Positions 41,371 to 51,886 are shown, counted from the first letter of the stretch. The stretch: 64,000 nt of DNA from Chloropicon primus (GCA_023205875.1 CP060760.1:372001-436000); one strand, 5' to 3'. The notes: generated by a model from the sequence alone, not told the origin. Translations and numbers: made by a program.

Positions 41371-42263
41371 ATGTCGGCGAGTGGAAGAGTAAGTGTCTTC
41401 TTTGGTGTGCCACGATATCAACAGAGGGAGGGAGAGAGAGAGGACTTGGTAACTCTGGGTGACTCGGGACCTCCTCGGGGGGTTCCTCCTTGAGGAGACT
41501 TTGAAAGGGAAAGGGTTGTGGCTTGCTCTGGCAGCAGCAAGGGGAGGGAACCTTGGTTTGTGTTCCTTGGATTTTGAAATGGATCGTCCCTGACGAAGAC
41601 TTCTTCCCTCTTTCGTGTCCGGACTCGAAAACGACCGCTTTGGTGGTGTCGTCGCCCTCTGCCTGCGTTTGTTTGTGTGTGTGTGTGTGTGTGTGCGCGC
41701 GCGCTTGTGTGCAGGCTCTGGTGAGGGAGAAGCAGATCCCTGCGAACCTGAAGCGCGTGTTCGAGATCATGGACACTGATGCGGATGGAAAGATCTCGCA
41801 GGATGACCTGCTTCTTGTGACCGAGCACTTTGGGTACAAGATAAAGCCGGCGGAAGCGGAGGAGATAATCTGGGAGGTGGACGAGGACTGTGACAAGATG
41901 GTGAGCTGGCAGGAGTTCACGGATATGTACGACAGGTGCCGGAAGGACAAGACGGGCTGCGAGCCCAAGCGACTTTACTTCATCGTGGAGTTCATGATTA
42001 TTGACAAGGACAACGGCGGAGAGATCAGCGTCGAGGAGGCCATAGAGGACTTGTACCTTCAGCACGGGAAGGAGGACCTCGATGACAAGCTTAGTGACAT
42101 GTTCGGCGACATTGACGTGAACGACCCAGAGGCGGTGCTTGACCTCGAGAAGTTCGTCTCGGCGATGAGGCTGGGACAATTGAAGCAGATGAGAGAGAAA
42201 ACCATCAACAAAACCAAGCATACTTCGAGCACCCTGAAAAAGTCGTCGAAAACTCGGTATTGA
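41371..42263 (+). CDS. EF-hand calcium-binding protein
   Basis: Two exons, 41371-41388 (MSASGR) and 41715-42263, give 188 aa. The 326-nt intron starts GTAAGT and ends in a (TG)n(CG)n run just before GCAG. Three EF-hand loops are well formed: DTDADGKISQDD, DEDCDKMVSWQE and DKDNGGEISVEE. The fourth (DIDVNDPEAVLD) is degenerate. The C-terminal 25 residues are basic (KTINKTKHTSSTLKKSSKTR). Size and layout resemble calmodulin-like, centrin-like or flagellar EF-hand proteins, but I cannot assign a named family. The tiny first exon rests on splice-site and frame agreement only. Confidence 0.82.
41673..41704. repeat. (TG)n(CG)n at a 3' splice site
   Basis: About 11 GT dinucleotides followed by about 5 GC dinucleotides, ending 10 bases before the GCAG acceptor of the EF-hand gene. 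No normal polypyrimidine tract is present. Confidence 0.9.
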
Positions 42264-42384
42264 TGGACTCTGGCTCTGCCGAGGCGACCGGTGGTAAAGT
42301 TCTTAAGGTAAATTGTACAAATAGCCCAAATAGGGACGACGAAACGAAACGAAACGAAACCAAAATACACAGACACACACACAC
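42264..42384. other. Convergent spacer with (CGAAA)n and (CA)n
   Basis: ACGAA/CGAAAC units at about 42338-42360 and CACAC runs at 42370-42384 between the stop codons of the EF-hand and CTF8 genes. Confidence 0.7.
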
Positions 42385-43027
42385 TTACTTTCTTTGGCCC
42401 TTGGATATGAGTAAGCGGGGCCTTTCCTTGAATATGAGCTTCCATCGTATGACCCCCTCGATGTTGTACTTTACATTGGCGTCCCGCAGGCTTCTGTCGC
42501 CGCCCTTCTCGTCCTCCTCACCCCCCTCTTCGCCCGGGTCCGGCCTGCCTTCCCCCACCCTGTGCTTCTTGAGAACTGCCAAGGGCTTGCTCAAGGTGAC
42601 CCTCTTTCCCTCGAGCTTGTGGTGCCCCACGATAATGGTGGCCTTGGAATCATCCTGGAGCGTCGAGGCGGATGGAAGGCAAGAGAAAGAGAGAGAGAGA
42701 GGGTTGCTTAGCAAAAGCCGAAGCAAGGACGACGACGACGACGACGACGGATTGATTGGTTCTCCCCGAACTCGTGACGATGACTTCGGCGCTTACCTTG
42801 GGATCCACTTGAAACAGGCCGAACTTGAGGCCAGGGATAAAGCTCGAAGAGAAGAGCTTGAGGTCCGAGGGATCTTTCGCGATGGCGTCATCCTCGAGGG
42901 AGCCCTGCCCGCCTCGCTTCTCCTTCCACTTCTTCAGCTCTCCTTGGAACTCAAGAGCAGCCCACTCCGGCAGGGACCCGTCCCCCCTCTTCCTCTTCTC
43001 CGACAACGCGATGGGAACGACAACCAT
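42385..43027 (-). CDS. CTF8: Chromosome transmission fidelity protein 8 (Ctf18-RFC subunit)
   Basis: Two exons, 42797-43027 and 42385-42654, give 166 aa; the 142-nt intron carries (GAC)n and (CT)n runs. CTF8 with DCC1 and CTF18 forms the alternative clamp loader that supports sister-chromatid cohesion and polymerase-epsilon loading. Conserved blocks are the N-terminal LPEWAALEFQGELKKW, the central TIIVGHHKLEGKRVTLSKPL with AVLKKH, and the C-terminal VIRWKLIFKERPRLLIS, all in the order of human CHTF8. It is longer than the human protein (121 aa) because of an acidic insertion after AVLKKH (GEEGGEEDEKGGDR). A minus-oriented copy of the dispersed element lies about 90 bp upstream of the ATG. Confidence 0.9.
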
Positions 43028-43349
43028 CTCGACCCGATGCCACGCTGCGCGACTCGGAACCTCCCTCCTCTCTCTCTCTCTCTCCTGCCTCTCTGGGCTT
43101 CTTCCTTTCGCGCTCTCAAATCCTCACCACAGCGTCGTTTGCTTCGAGCGAGGGCTCTTTCGAAAGATCGAGAGATGGTCCTTCCGGTCGTCTCAGTCCT
43201 CCCCGCGACCCCGCGACCCACGTCGCCGCCCCCTGCGATCGATCGTTTCTCCCTCTCTCTCTTCCTCTTTTTAGTTTTTTGGCGGGGCTTTATCTTTTTC
43301 TTAGACGGCCTCAAATATATTTTATTTATTGATAAGAACCATTTGGTTA
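43028..43349. promoter_or_regulatory. CTF8 upstream region
   Basis: This holds a (CT)n run (43070-43084), the dispersed element (43116-43177, minus) and an A+T-rich 3' flank of Nup62 (43280-43345). Confidence 0.6.
43116..43177 (-). repeat. Dispersed start-proximal element, copy C
   Basis: On the minus strand it reads CTTTCGAAAGAGCCCTCGCT, then CTGTGGTGAGGATTTGA further on. It has the same orientation as CTF8, about 90 bp before its ATG. Confidence 0.78.
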
Positions 43350-45295
43350 TTACTTCCCGGAGACGACTTTCATTCTCCCCTCGATGTCGTTGCACTGCTG
43401 GTCGATCCAAGTCAAAGCCTTGAGCTGGTTGTTGAGGATTCCAACGATAGCGGACAAGGGGTCCGAGGCCGTGGCGGCCGCCCCGGCGCCGATGCCAACC
43501 CCGAGCGCTCCCGTGGACCCGCTGGCCTTGTTCAGCTCGTTGATGGTCTCCCGCAGGTCGTTCGACATGTAGCTCAGCTTCGCGCTGATGTCCTCCGCAG
43601 ACTCGTACATGGCGTCCCTCTGCACGGCGGGGTCGCCCTTGTCGCTGCTATCCCTAGAATCCCGGTAGTTCTGCTCCAGGTCACCCTTAACCTGCTCGAG
43701 AACGTCATCCACTTGCTTTTGGTGGACCTGGAGGATCTCCAGCTGCCTCTCAAGCGCGTCCTGCGAGGCGAGGACGACCCCCAAGTCCGCTTCCAGCTTG
43801 AGCAAGAAGCTCCTGTGCTGTATCAGCTGTCTGTCCCACGAAGCGATGGTGTTGGCGTGCTGGGTGAACGCCTTGCTATCCGTCTGGAGCTCCCTGTGCC
43901 ACTCGTTGATGACCTCCTCAACCGTCCTCGTCCCTATCAGCTCGGTTATCTCTTTGGCCGGCGCAGCCGCAGCAGCCGGGGCTGCTCCTGTGCTAGTTCC
44001 CACCCCTCCAAACGTCGCCGGAGCTGCTGTGAGGGGCGTGCTCGTGGTCGGTGTCGACGCCGCGAGGGGCGACAGCCCCGGAGCGGATGCTGCGGGCTTG
44101 CTAGCGGCCGCGGAAGAGCTAATGGCAGAGCTTGAGGAGGCGAACAGGAAGGATGCCCCGCTCGATGCGGCGGCCGTGCTCGCACCGGAGCCCGCCATGA
44201 AGCCGAAGGACCCGCCTCCTGCGCCAACCCCCCCGCTGGAGGAGGCCGCTGCTGGGGCTGACCCAGCGGCAGCAGCACTTCCAGCGGGAGCTCCCCCGAA
44301 ACTGAACCCGGCCCCACTTGAGGCGCTGGAGAAGGACAAGGCCGCAGGCTTGGAGCTCGAAGCCCCCGCGCTGGCAGAGGACATGAACGAGAATCCCGCC
44401 TGGGACTGTGCCTGAGCCGCCGAGCTCGCGGAACCCTGGGGGTTAAACGTGAAGGAAGGCGTGGAGGCTGCGGGCGCGGCAACCGCGGAGGCGGAGGCCC
44501 CGAAGATGCTCGCTCCCCCGGTCGCCCCGCCGAACGAGACACCCCCCGCGGTGGCTGCCGGAGCCGCCGCAGTGCTGCTGTTGCTGAACGCAAACATGGG
44601 CTTTGAAGCAGGCGAGGCAGAGGGGGCCGATGCCCCAAAGGCTGGCTGGCTCGAGGCTGGGGCCGCTCCGAATGCCGGGGCGGAGCTGGAAGCCGCTGGT
44701 GCGGCCCCGGAGGACATGAAGGAGAAAGCAGGTGAACTCGTCGCACCTGGTGCACCCCCCCCACTCAGCTTGAAACCTCCCGCCGCCGCGCCGAACGACG
44801 ACGCTGCCGCCGACGCTGCACCGAACCCACCGAATCCCGGCGTGCTTGCCGGAGCGCCACCAAACGCCGGCGTGCTTGCCGGGGCGCCACCGAAGGCCGG
44901 TGTGCTTGCCGCTGCTCCACCAAACGCGGGTGTGCTCGCCGCTGCTCCACCAAACGCGGGTGTGCTCGCCGCTGCTCCACCAAACGCCGGCGTGCTTGCC
45001 GCTGCACCACCAAACGCCGGCGTGCTCGCCGCTGCTCCACCAAACGCCGGCGTGCTTGCCGCTGCACCACCAAACGCCGGCGTGCTCGCCGGAGCACCAA
45101 AGGCTGGTGTGCTCGCTCCACCTGCAAGAGCCAAGCCGAGGAGGAAGAAGAAGAAGAAATGAGATCTCGAGTCAGGATCCTTTCGAGGAAAACGAATAGG
45201 AGCGGAACAGAGAGAGCGAGCGAGCGAGAGAAAGAGAGAGACGTACCTCCGAATGCCGGCATTGAGAATCCTCCTCCTGCTCCTCCGAATGCCAT
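43350..45295 (-). CDS. NUP62: Nucleoporin Nup62 / Nsp1
   Basis: Two exons, 45247-45295 and 43350-45121, give 606 aa; the 125-nt intron is joined in phase 1. The N-terminal half is an FG-repeat region with about ten STPAFGG units (30-bp DNA period, about 44845-45110), then scattered FG and FxFG-like sites in Ala/Ser/Gly-rich sequence. The C-terminal 210 residues are the coiled-coil Nsp1-C domain (EVINEWHRELQTDSKAFTQH, ASWDRQLIQHRSFLLKLEAD, LSAIVGILNNQLKALTWIDQ). It forms part of the central channel complex with Nup54 and Nup58. The Ala-rich spacers are richer than in animals. Confidence 0.93.
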
Positions 45296-45761
45296 GGCTA
45301 TCTTTCCTTTCGCTTGTCCTTCCCTCTTGCACTGTTGCTCAACAACCACAAATACCTCGCGGGCCGACGATCTCCACCGCTCCCCCCACGCCAAGCGCCT
45401 CGTTCGAAAGACCTCCTCGAGACGCACCTCGCTCCTGCTCCCTCGCCGCCGTCCTCTTCGCCCCTTTGGAGCGATCCAAACGCCACCTTCCTTCCCCTAG
45501 CCCAAACCCAAAGCGTCAAGGCAAACGTTTCAGTCTCTCCATTCCTCCACAGAACGCCATTCCCTTCGAGTGAGGTGTCTTTCGAAAGCCCTTGAGATGA
45601 AGGTTCGTCCTTCGACTCGACTTCCCCCCTCCTTCCTCTCCCTTACCCCTTGCGCGCGCTCTAAAACTCACCTCCTCTCGCCCTCTCTTCTCCGACTGCC
45701 GCAAACCCTGAAAAGGTTTTGAAATCGATCGAACGCAGACGACTGACGAGGAGGACGAACG
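45296..45761. promoter_or_regulatory. Divergent promoter of Nup62 (-) and TMEM230 (+)
   Basis: This contains two minus-oriented, partly conserved copies of the dispersed element (45393-45415 and 45557-45600). No gene is seen. Confidence 0.6.
45557..45600 (-). repeat. Dispersed start-proximal element, diverged copy E
   Basis: The minus strand reads CTTTCGAAAGACACCTCACT then CGAAGGGAATGG. It is a partial match to the palindromic core, on the Nup62 side of the divergent promoter. A shorter match, GTCTTTCGAACGAGG, lies at about 45400-45414. Confidence 0.5.
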
Positions 45762-46546
45762 ATGGCGACGAAACGAAGCAATGCGTACGCCAAGCTCAAG
45801 ACGGAGACCTCGGAAGAGAACGAGGAGGACCTCTACGACGCCTTCAAGAACTTTCCTCCTCTCAAGGTACGCATGCTCTTGCTCTCTCTCTCTCTCTCTC
45901 TCCTCTCTTGCTCTTCTTCAAGATGGATCGTATCGATGGGTTGGAAAGCTTTGTGTGTGTGTGCCTTGAGGATGGACGAGTCCTGGCGTGGACTCGGATT
46001 GTTTCGGAGGTCGGAGGGAAGCTGACTCTTGCTCTTCGTCCTGTACTCTCTGGTTTCTTGTGCGCTTTCTTTCTTTGGACGCCCCTTGGGAAACCAACCA
46101 CCATCTTCTTCTTCTGAAGCCTGCGGAGAGGGACCCTCGCTTCGAGTCTCAGCTCATCAAGCGGACGCCTTGGAGAGAGATTGTTCTAGCGGTCTTCTTG
46201 CTTATGATGGGGACGTCCATGTACGTCGTGGCTCTGCTTTGCCACTACGGGCACATCCACCCCAAGAGAGTCTCGGTAAGCAGAGCAGAGCACGAGGAGG
46301 GGGACGGGAGACGGACGGGCGGACGGAGGTGCTTCTGCCTGGTCCTCCTCCTCCTCGTTGAGCTTGGAAACCCATTTTCCTCCTGACCACGACTTGACTT
46401 GCTGTGTGTTCTTGTGTGAGCAGAAGGGCGGGTTCTTTGGCCTTGGCACCCTGGTCTTCATGCCAGGCTTTTACATGACTCGGATCGCGTACTACACGTG
46501 GAGGGGGCACAAAGGGTACTCCTTCGACTACATCCCGCACCAATAG
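45762..46546 (+). CDS. TMEM230: TMEM230-family membrane protein
   Basis: Three exons, 45762-45866, 46120-46275 and 46424-46546, give 127 aa; introns of 253 and 148 nt are both phase 0. TMEM230 (DUF872) proteins are small two-pass membrane proteins of secretory and recycling vesicles. The first membrane segment is [20 protein letters not shown]. The second lies in the highly conserved block [20 protein letters not shown], followed by [11 protein letters not shown], which corresponds to GYRGYSYDDIP of the human protein. The acidic N-terminus ([15 protein letters not shown]) is cytosolic in known members. The protein length is close to the human one (120 aa). A (GAC)n run lies in the 3' flank. 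Confidence 0.93.
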
Positions 46547-46911
46547 GGTTCGGCGAGGACTTGCGGCGGGGCGAGGACTTGCCAAGTGAAGAAGAAGAAG
46601 ACTCCTCAAAAACCTGTACATCAATACGGAACTTTATTCATTTTTCTAGGAAGGGGCGGACGACGACGACGACGACGACGACCGGCAACAAGTTTGTTTT
46701 AATCTAAGACGAAGTAACGCATTTATTCACAAACACAAACAAACACATTAGGCTTCTAACAGTCGTTATTAAGGAGATGGCTCAAGTCTCTCAAGGCACT
46801 GGGGAGCAAAAGCCATCCGATGAAAGAAAAAGAATCAAAAATCAAATCGCCGACGCCGCCGCGCGCGCGCCACAAGCACTGTGAGCCAACTTTTTAGTAA
46901 CAAAAGTCAAC
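46547..46911. other. Convergent 3' region, TMEM230 / rbcS
   Basis: (GAC)n at about 46659-46682 and GC alternation at 46857-46869. No gene is seen. Confidence 0.55.
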
Positions 46912-47632
46912 TTAGATTCTGCAGATGAATCCAGCCATCTGGCACTGCCTGACGTTGTCGAATCCGACAACCCTGACTCTGTAGCCTGGGTACTCGTCCT
47001 GGCACTCCTGGATCTCCTTGAGGACCTCATCTCCGGACTGGCATCCGAACATGGGGAGCTTCCACATGGTCCAGTACCTGTTCTCGTAGAGAGCAGGGCC
47101 AGCGAAGAACAACTGGTTGGTGTCGGCCTCCTCCTGGGAAGCGAACTCGATGCATGGAGCCCAGCCGTTGCCGACCAAGTAGTCGATCTGCCTGGAGATC
47201 TCCGCGTCGGACAGAGGGGGCAAGTACGACAAGCACTCGTACCTCTTCTCAGGCTTGAGGACCTGTGTGGGTTGAGGAAGAAAGAGCAGAGGAAAGAAGG
47301 AAGACGAAGAGGCGTCAGTGGTTGGTTGTTGGTTGGTTGAAGATCAACACTATCTCATCGTCTCGTCGTGTTGTCGTCGCTTGCGGGAGAGGGAGGAGGG
47401 AGCGCCTTCCTCGGATCAGGTGGATACTCGCTCTCTCCCCCCTCTCCCGCGCGCGCTTGGCCTCCCCCTTGCTTCTCCTTCCTCTTCTTCCTTGTGCCTC
47501 GGGAATAAGATAAGATCTTACCTGCATGCCGGACATCATGACGGGCCTTCTGGTGGCCTTGGAGGCGACCTTCCTGGACTGGGTTGGCCTGGCGACGAGG
47601 GCCTTTCTGCTGGACATAACCATGGAGTTCAT
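46912..47632 (-). CDS. rbcS: RuBisCO small subunit, intron-containing copy
   Basis: Two exons, 47522-47632 and 46912-47262, give 153 aa. The first exon encodes the plastid transit peptide (MNSMVMSSRKALVARPTQSR ... RRPVMMSGMQ), rich in Ser, Arg and Val with no acidic residue. The 259-nt intron (47263-47521) falls exactly at its junction with the mature protein, which begins near MQVLKPEKRYECLSYLPPL. Green-type small-subunit motifs are ISRQIDYLVGNGWAPCIEF, ENRYWTMWKLPMFGC and VRVVGFDNVRQCQMAGF. The beta-A/beta-B loop is of intermediate length and the C-terminus stops at ICRI. It differs from the copy at 48180 by one visible residue (SDAEIS against SDEEIS). The short simple leader implies a two-membrane plastid. 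Confidence 0.96.
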
Positions 47633-48179
47633 GATGCTGATGAGTGTCTTTGGTTTTGAGTTGATTGACAAGGACAAGGTACTTGGGCGACAGACTTCTT
47701 CTGGCTTTTGTGAGGAAACCTCCTTTCACGGACAAAGCAAAACGTGCTGCACAAGAAAAAACAAAGGCGATCTTCTCCCTTCTTTTCGTCCGTCCATCGG
47801 ATTTTTTGGATTTTTTGGAGAAGATAAGATGGACGTGATGTGGATAGAGAGTAGAAAATGCAGCTTGGAGGGGGAGAAAACATTATGTTCGACGAGTGAA
47901 GTGCGATGCAAGAATGCGTGGTCCACAAGCGATCTTGCCGTGGAGTAGATAAGGCGAACGAAAGCAAAACCACTGGTTCTCGCCCACGTTTAGATTTACC
48001 TAATCTGAGGTCCAGGACGACGCCGCGAGACAGATCAGAACCGTTCCTTTTTTGGTTCTGAGATCTCCTTTTTTTTGGTTTCCACTCGACCCCGCGAGAG
48101 GGAGGAGATCAGAATACGACGAGCTCCTGTCGACGCAGAACGAAAGCAACCAAAAACCCGAAACACAAGAGAAGTCAAC
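47633..48179. promoter_or_regulatory. Head-to-head rbcS promoter region
   Basis: The 547 bp between two divergent rbcS start codons should carry both promoters. The two leaders are not obviously alike beyond an AACCAAA-type motif. T-rich runs lie at 47798-47818 and 48050-48080. Confidence 0.6.
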
Positions 48180-48641
48180 ATGAACTCCATGGTTATGTCC
48201 AGCAGAAAGGCCCTCGTTGCCAGGCCAACCCAGTCCAGGAAGGTCGCCTCCAAGGCCACCAGAAGGCCCGTCATGATGTCCGGCATGCAGGTCCTCAAGC
48301 CTGAGAAGAGGTACGAGTGCTTGTCCTACTTGCCCCCTCTGTCCGACGAGGAGATCTCCAGGCAGATCGACTACTTGGTCGGCAACGGCTGGGCTCCATG
48401 CATCGAGTTCGCTTCCCAGGAGGAGGCCGACACCAACCAGTTGTTCTTCGCTGGCCCTGCTCTCTACGAGAACAGGTACTGGACCATGTGGAAGCTCCCC
48501 ATGTTCGGATGCCAGTCCGGAGATGAGGTCCTCAAGGAGATCCAGGAGTGCCAGGACGAGTACCCAGGCTACAGAGTCAGGGTTGTCGGATTCGACAACG
48601 TCAGGCAGTGCCAGATGGCTGGATTCATCTGCAGAATCTAA
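48180..48641 (+). CDS. rbcS: RuBisCO small subunit, intronless copy
   Basis: A single uninterrupted frame of 153 aa with the same transit peptide and mature protein as the minus-strand copy, but no intron between GMQ and VLKPEK. The start at 48180 is fixed by identity with the other copy, although the frame is open further upstream. The similarity of the two genes stops at the coding ends apart from about ten bases after the stop (TAAGTTGACTTT). Small subunits assemble with plastid-encoded large subunits into the CO2-fixing enzyme. Loss of the intron by conversion from, or origin by, a cDNA copy is my inference. Confidence 0.96.
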   Translation: MNSMVMSSRKALVARPTQSRKVASKATRRPVMMSGMQVLKPEKRYECLSYLPPLSDEEISRQIDYLVGNGWAPCIEFASQEEADTNQLFFAGPALYENRYWTMWKLPMFGCQSGDEVLKEIQECQDEYPGYRVRVVGFDNVRQCQMAGFICRI

Positions 48642-48989
48642 GTTGACTTTCTGAGGCTTAGAGAGAGGAGAGGTTTTAGGGAGAAGGGTATACCATACAC
48701 ACAGAAGTACTCTTTTGTACGATAAGATTAATAAGAAATGAAACATTTAAATGAGCTTCCTAGCTTTCCTTTCGACCGACCGAAGGCACACACTCCCTCC
48801 CTCCCTAGACCAAGACGCTCATCATTCTCTCTCTCTCTCTCTGCAGCAAGAACGAGAACAGGAACGGGAACAGGAACAAGAACGACATCACAAGCTCCTG
48901 GAGGCTGCGCCCGCCCGCCCGTCTTCCTCCTCCTCCTCGTCGTTGTCCCCATCATCCCCTTCCTCCTGCATCCATCCAGCACACACACG

Positions 48990-49045
<56 letters not shown>

Positions 49046-49197
49046 GTTTTGTGTGGTTTTGGAAAGTCACAGGCAGAAACAAGGGCGGCGAGCGAGGTTT
49101 CCAGCGCAGCAGCAAAGCTCCGTCGCGGCTCCTTCTTGTTGAGCTCACTCCCCTGTCCTTGACCTCGACGACTCCTCGGCGTCATCCATCATCCACC
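48642..49197. promoter_or_regulatory. rbcS 3' flank and PP5 5' leader with compound microsatellite
   Basis: (CT)n at 48824-48842, GAACGG-type repeats at 48848-48885 and a compound (CA)n(GA)n tract at about 48980-49043 precede the PP5 start. The frame is open through the repeats, but the ATG at 49198 fits PP5. Confidence 0.6.
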
Positions 49198-50664
49198 ATG
49201 GCGGCGGCGGTGTCGGAGGAGGCCGCCTCTCGCGCCGAGGAGCACAAGCTCCAGGCGAATGCTTACATCAAGGAAAAGAAGTTCGCGTTGGCGGTGGAGT
49301 ATTACAACAAAGCGATCGACCTGAACCCTGGGAACCATGTGTATTACGGGAACAGGTCCTTGGCCCAGATCAGGCTGGAGAACTACGGGAGCGCGATCAT
49401 CGATGCGGACAAGTGCATCGAGCTGAACCCAGGCTACGTGAAGGCGTACTACCGTCGAGCGGATGCCAACTTGGCGTTGAACAAGCTCAAGCTCGCGCTG
49501 CTGGACTTTCGGAGAGCGAGCAAGTACGCGCCCAAGGATCCCGACCTGAGGAGGAAGCTCCAGCAATGCGAGAAGGCGGTGAGGGTTCTGAACTTCGAGA
49601 AGGCTTTGGCGACGCCCAAGGAGGAGATCATCCCGGAGCACACGAAGATCGTTTTGGAGGACATCGTCGTGGAGGACACGCACACCGGGTGCAGGATGAC
49701 GCAGAACGAGGAGGGGAAGGACGTGGTGACGCTGGAATTCGTGCTGGACATGATCGAGGACTTCAAGAAGGGGAAGAATTTGCACAAGAGGTACGCTTAC
49801 GCCATCATACTGGGAGCGCTGGAGGTCATCAGGGAGCTGCCGAACGTGGTGCACGTGGAGAGTCCCAAGGGTGGGAAGTTCACCGTCTGCGGTGACGTGC
49901 ACGGCCAGTTTTACGACTTTCTGAACATTTTCGAGCTCAACGGCATGCCGAGCGAGACCAACCCTTACCTGTTCAACGGAGACTTCGTGGACAGGGGGTC
50001 CTGGAGCGCGGAGATCATCTTCACGCTCTTCGCGCTCAAGTGCCTGTACCCGAGCTCCTTGCACTTGGCCCGCGGGAACCACGAGACCAAGAACATGAAC
50101 AAGCTTTACGGGTTCGAGGGGGAGATCCAGGCCAAGTACACGAACCAGATGGCGGACGTGTTCCGCGAGGTGTTCTGCTGGCTGCCGCTCGGCCACATCA
50201 TCAACGACAAGGCCTTCGTGGTCCACGGCGGCCTGTTCGCCTCGGATGACGTCACGATCGCGGACCTCCAGTCCTTCGACAGGAACAGGGAGCCCCCGGA
50301 TGAGGGCTACATGTGCGAGATGCTGTGGAGCGACCCGCAGGAGGCTCTCGGGCGGGCCCCGAGCAAGAGGGGCGTCGCGCTCCAGTTCGGGCCCGACATC
50401 ACCAAGGCTTTCTTGGAGAGGAACAACCTCGAGCTGGTGATCAGGAGTCACGAAGTCAGGGACGAAGGCTACACCGTGGAGCACGACGGCTTCTTGGTCA
50501 CCGTGTTCAGCGCCCCGAACTACTGCGACCACATGGGGAACAAGGGCGCTTTCATTACCTTCAGCGGGGACGATTTCAAGATGAACTTCACGCAGTTCTC
50601 GGCCGTGGAGCACCCGGACGTGAAGCCCATGGCCTACGCGAACAACTACTTGTTCGGCGGTTGA
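49198..50664 (+). CDS. PP5: Serine/threonine protein phosphatase 5 (TPR-PPP)
   Basis: Single exon, 488 aa (human PP5 has 499). Residues about 10-115 are three TPR units (ANAYIKEKKFALAVEYYNKA, NRSLAQIRLENYGSAIIDAD, YYRRADANLALNKLKLALLD), which bind the HSP90 C-terminus and autoinhibit the enzyme. The PPP catalytic domain follows with all metal and phosphate motifs: GDVHGQFYDFLNIFELNG, GDFVDRG, ARGNHETKNMNKLYGFEGE, VVHGGLF, LWSDPQ, IRSHEVRDEGY and FSAPNYCDHMGNKG. The ending VKPMAYANNYLFGG corresponds to the regulatory C-terminal helix. The enzyme is expected to be active and cytosolic or nuclear. Confidence 0.97.
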   Translation: MAAAVSEEAASRAEEHKLQANAYIKEKKFALAVEYYNKAIDLNPGNHVYYGNRSLAQIRLENYGSAIIDADKCIELNPGYVKAYYRRADANLALNKLKLALLDFRRASKYAPKDPDLRRKLQQCEKAVRVLNFEKALATPKEEIIPEHTKIVLEDIVVEDTHTGCRMTQNEEGKDVVTLEFVLDMIEDFKKGKNLHKRYAYAIILGALEVIRELPNVVHVESPKGGKFTVCGDVHGQFYDFLNIFELNGMPSETNPYLFNGDFVDRGSWSAEIIFTLFALKCLYPSSLHLARGNHETKNMNKLYGFEGEIQAKYTNQMADVFREVFCWLPLGHIINDKAFVVHGGLFASDDVTIADLQSFDRNREPPDEGYMCEMLWSDPQEALGRAPSKRGVALQFGPDITKAFLERNNLELVIRSHEVRDEGYTVEHDGFLVTVFSAPNYCDHMGNKGAFITFSGDDFKMNFTQFSAVEHPDVKPMAYANNYLFGG

Positions 50665-50826
50665 TGATGATGCGGGAGTTTGGTGGGCTGGGGCTGGTGC
50701 GAGCGACCGCAGGCTACAAACCTCTTATCAATGCAGGCATGTCCTGGGCTTGGGGGTTTGTTATTTATTTGTTGGCACGGCGCTTGCGCGTTTGATGATT
50801 GATTCGGTGGTGAATTTTCATAATAT

Positions 50827-51622
50827 TTACAAAAGCTTTAACTTCCCCGTAACGCTGTTGACGTCCTTCTCGTTCCAGGGCCCAACCGCCATGACTGTTC
50901 GGCTGTTTGGTGCCACCTGCGTCCTGCCCGCGTCGACGACGATGTACGTTGGCACGCCCGTCTCCTTCGCACGCTGGTACAGCTCGAGCATCGCCTCCTC
51001 GTTTGGCACCTGCAGGGTCACCTTTGGCTGCCCGCATTCTTCCCACACCCTCAGCACGGGGTCTCGCCTCCTCCACAGCTTCTTCCACACGCCAAGGCAA
51101 GCGTGGCAACACTGCGCTGCTATCTTCCCCTTGGACATCTTCAAGTCCATCCGAACGCAGAGCACCATCTTGTACGATGCCTCCGGGTCCAAGTTGGACG
51201 CTGCTCGAGCAAGAGACGATCGTACGTCAGTCCAGCGAACACGAGCACGAAGCGAAGCAAACGCGGAGGCAGAGAGAGAGAGAGGGAGAGAGGGATCGCG
51301 CAATTTATGTGTGATCCGGCGCCAAGGGATCGACCGTCAAAGGGATCGACCGAGAGGAAACCTTTCGACCGCCGCGGTGGAAGCTCGTCGGGACCCAATT
51401 CGCGAACTCGAACCTCTGCTCCGTCTCTTCCCGTGGTTGTCGATCCCCCTCTTCCTTACCTTTCGACCGAGGCTTTGCTCGAGGTTTTCGCGTCGTTCCA
51501 TAGTAAATGCCGCAAGTGAAAGCCGCTGCAGCGCTCACGAGAGCCGCTGCGCCGACGAGGGCGGCCGTTACTTTCGTCAAGCTCTTGTCGCTCGCGACCA
51601 GCTTGTCAAGCACGCTCGCCAT
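50827..51622 (-). CDS. PTH2: Peptidyl-tRNA hydrolase 2 (PTH2), membrane-anchored
   Basis: Two exons, 51460-51622 and 50827-51200, give 178 aa; the 259-nt intron is joined in phase 1 (RSK then ASNLDPEASYKM). PTH2 releases amino acids from peptidyl-tRNA that has dropped off the ribosome. The N-terminal ALVGAAALVSAAAAFTCGIY is a membrane anchor as in the mitochondrial human PTRH2. The catalytic domain shows VLCVRMDLKMSKGKIAAQC, the CGQPKVTLQV strand and DAGRTQVAPNSRTVMAVGP, and ends VNSVTGKLKLL, all typical of archaeal/eukaryotic PTH2. It converges with PP5 (162 bp). Confidence 0.93.
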
Positions 51623-51886
51623 CTTTCTCCTGCTGCGAGGGGTGAGAGTGGTTGCCTGAGAGAGGCAGCGGATGTATTCGACTGAGATCGCGGGCGGATG
51701 CATGGCTACATGGATGGGGATGGAGAGAAGGGAAGGGAAGGGAGGTAGTGGAGGTGGATGTGGAGTGGGATTGTGATGGCGATGATCCGGGTCCCCATCA
51801 TCGGACCTGTGATCACGCAGGACACGCTGCTGCTTCTGGCTGATGCATTACTTGGATTCCATGAATCGGTTTGGTTTGGTGTGCGT

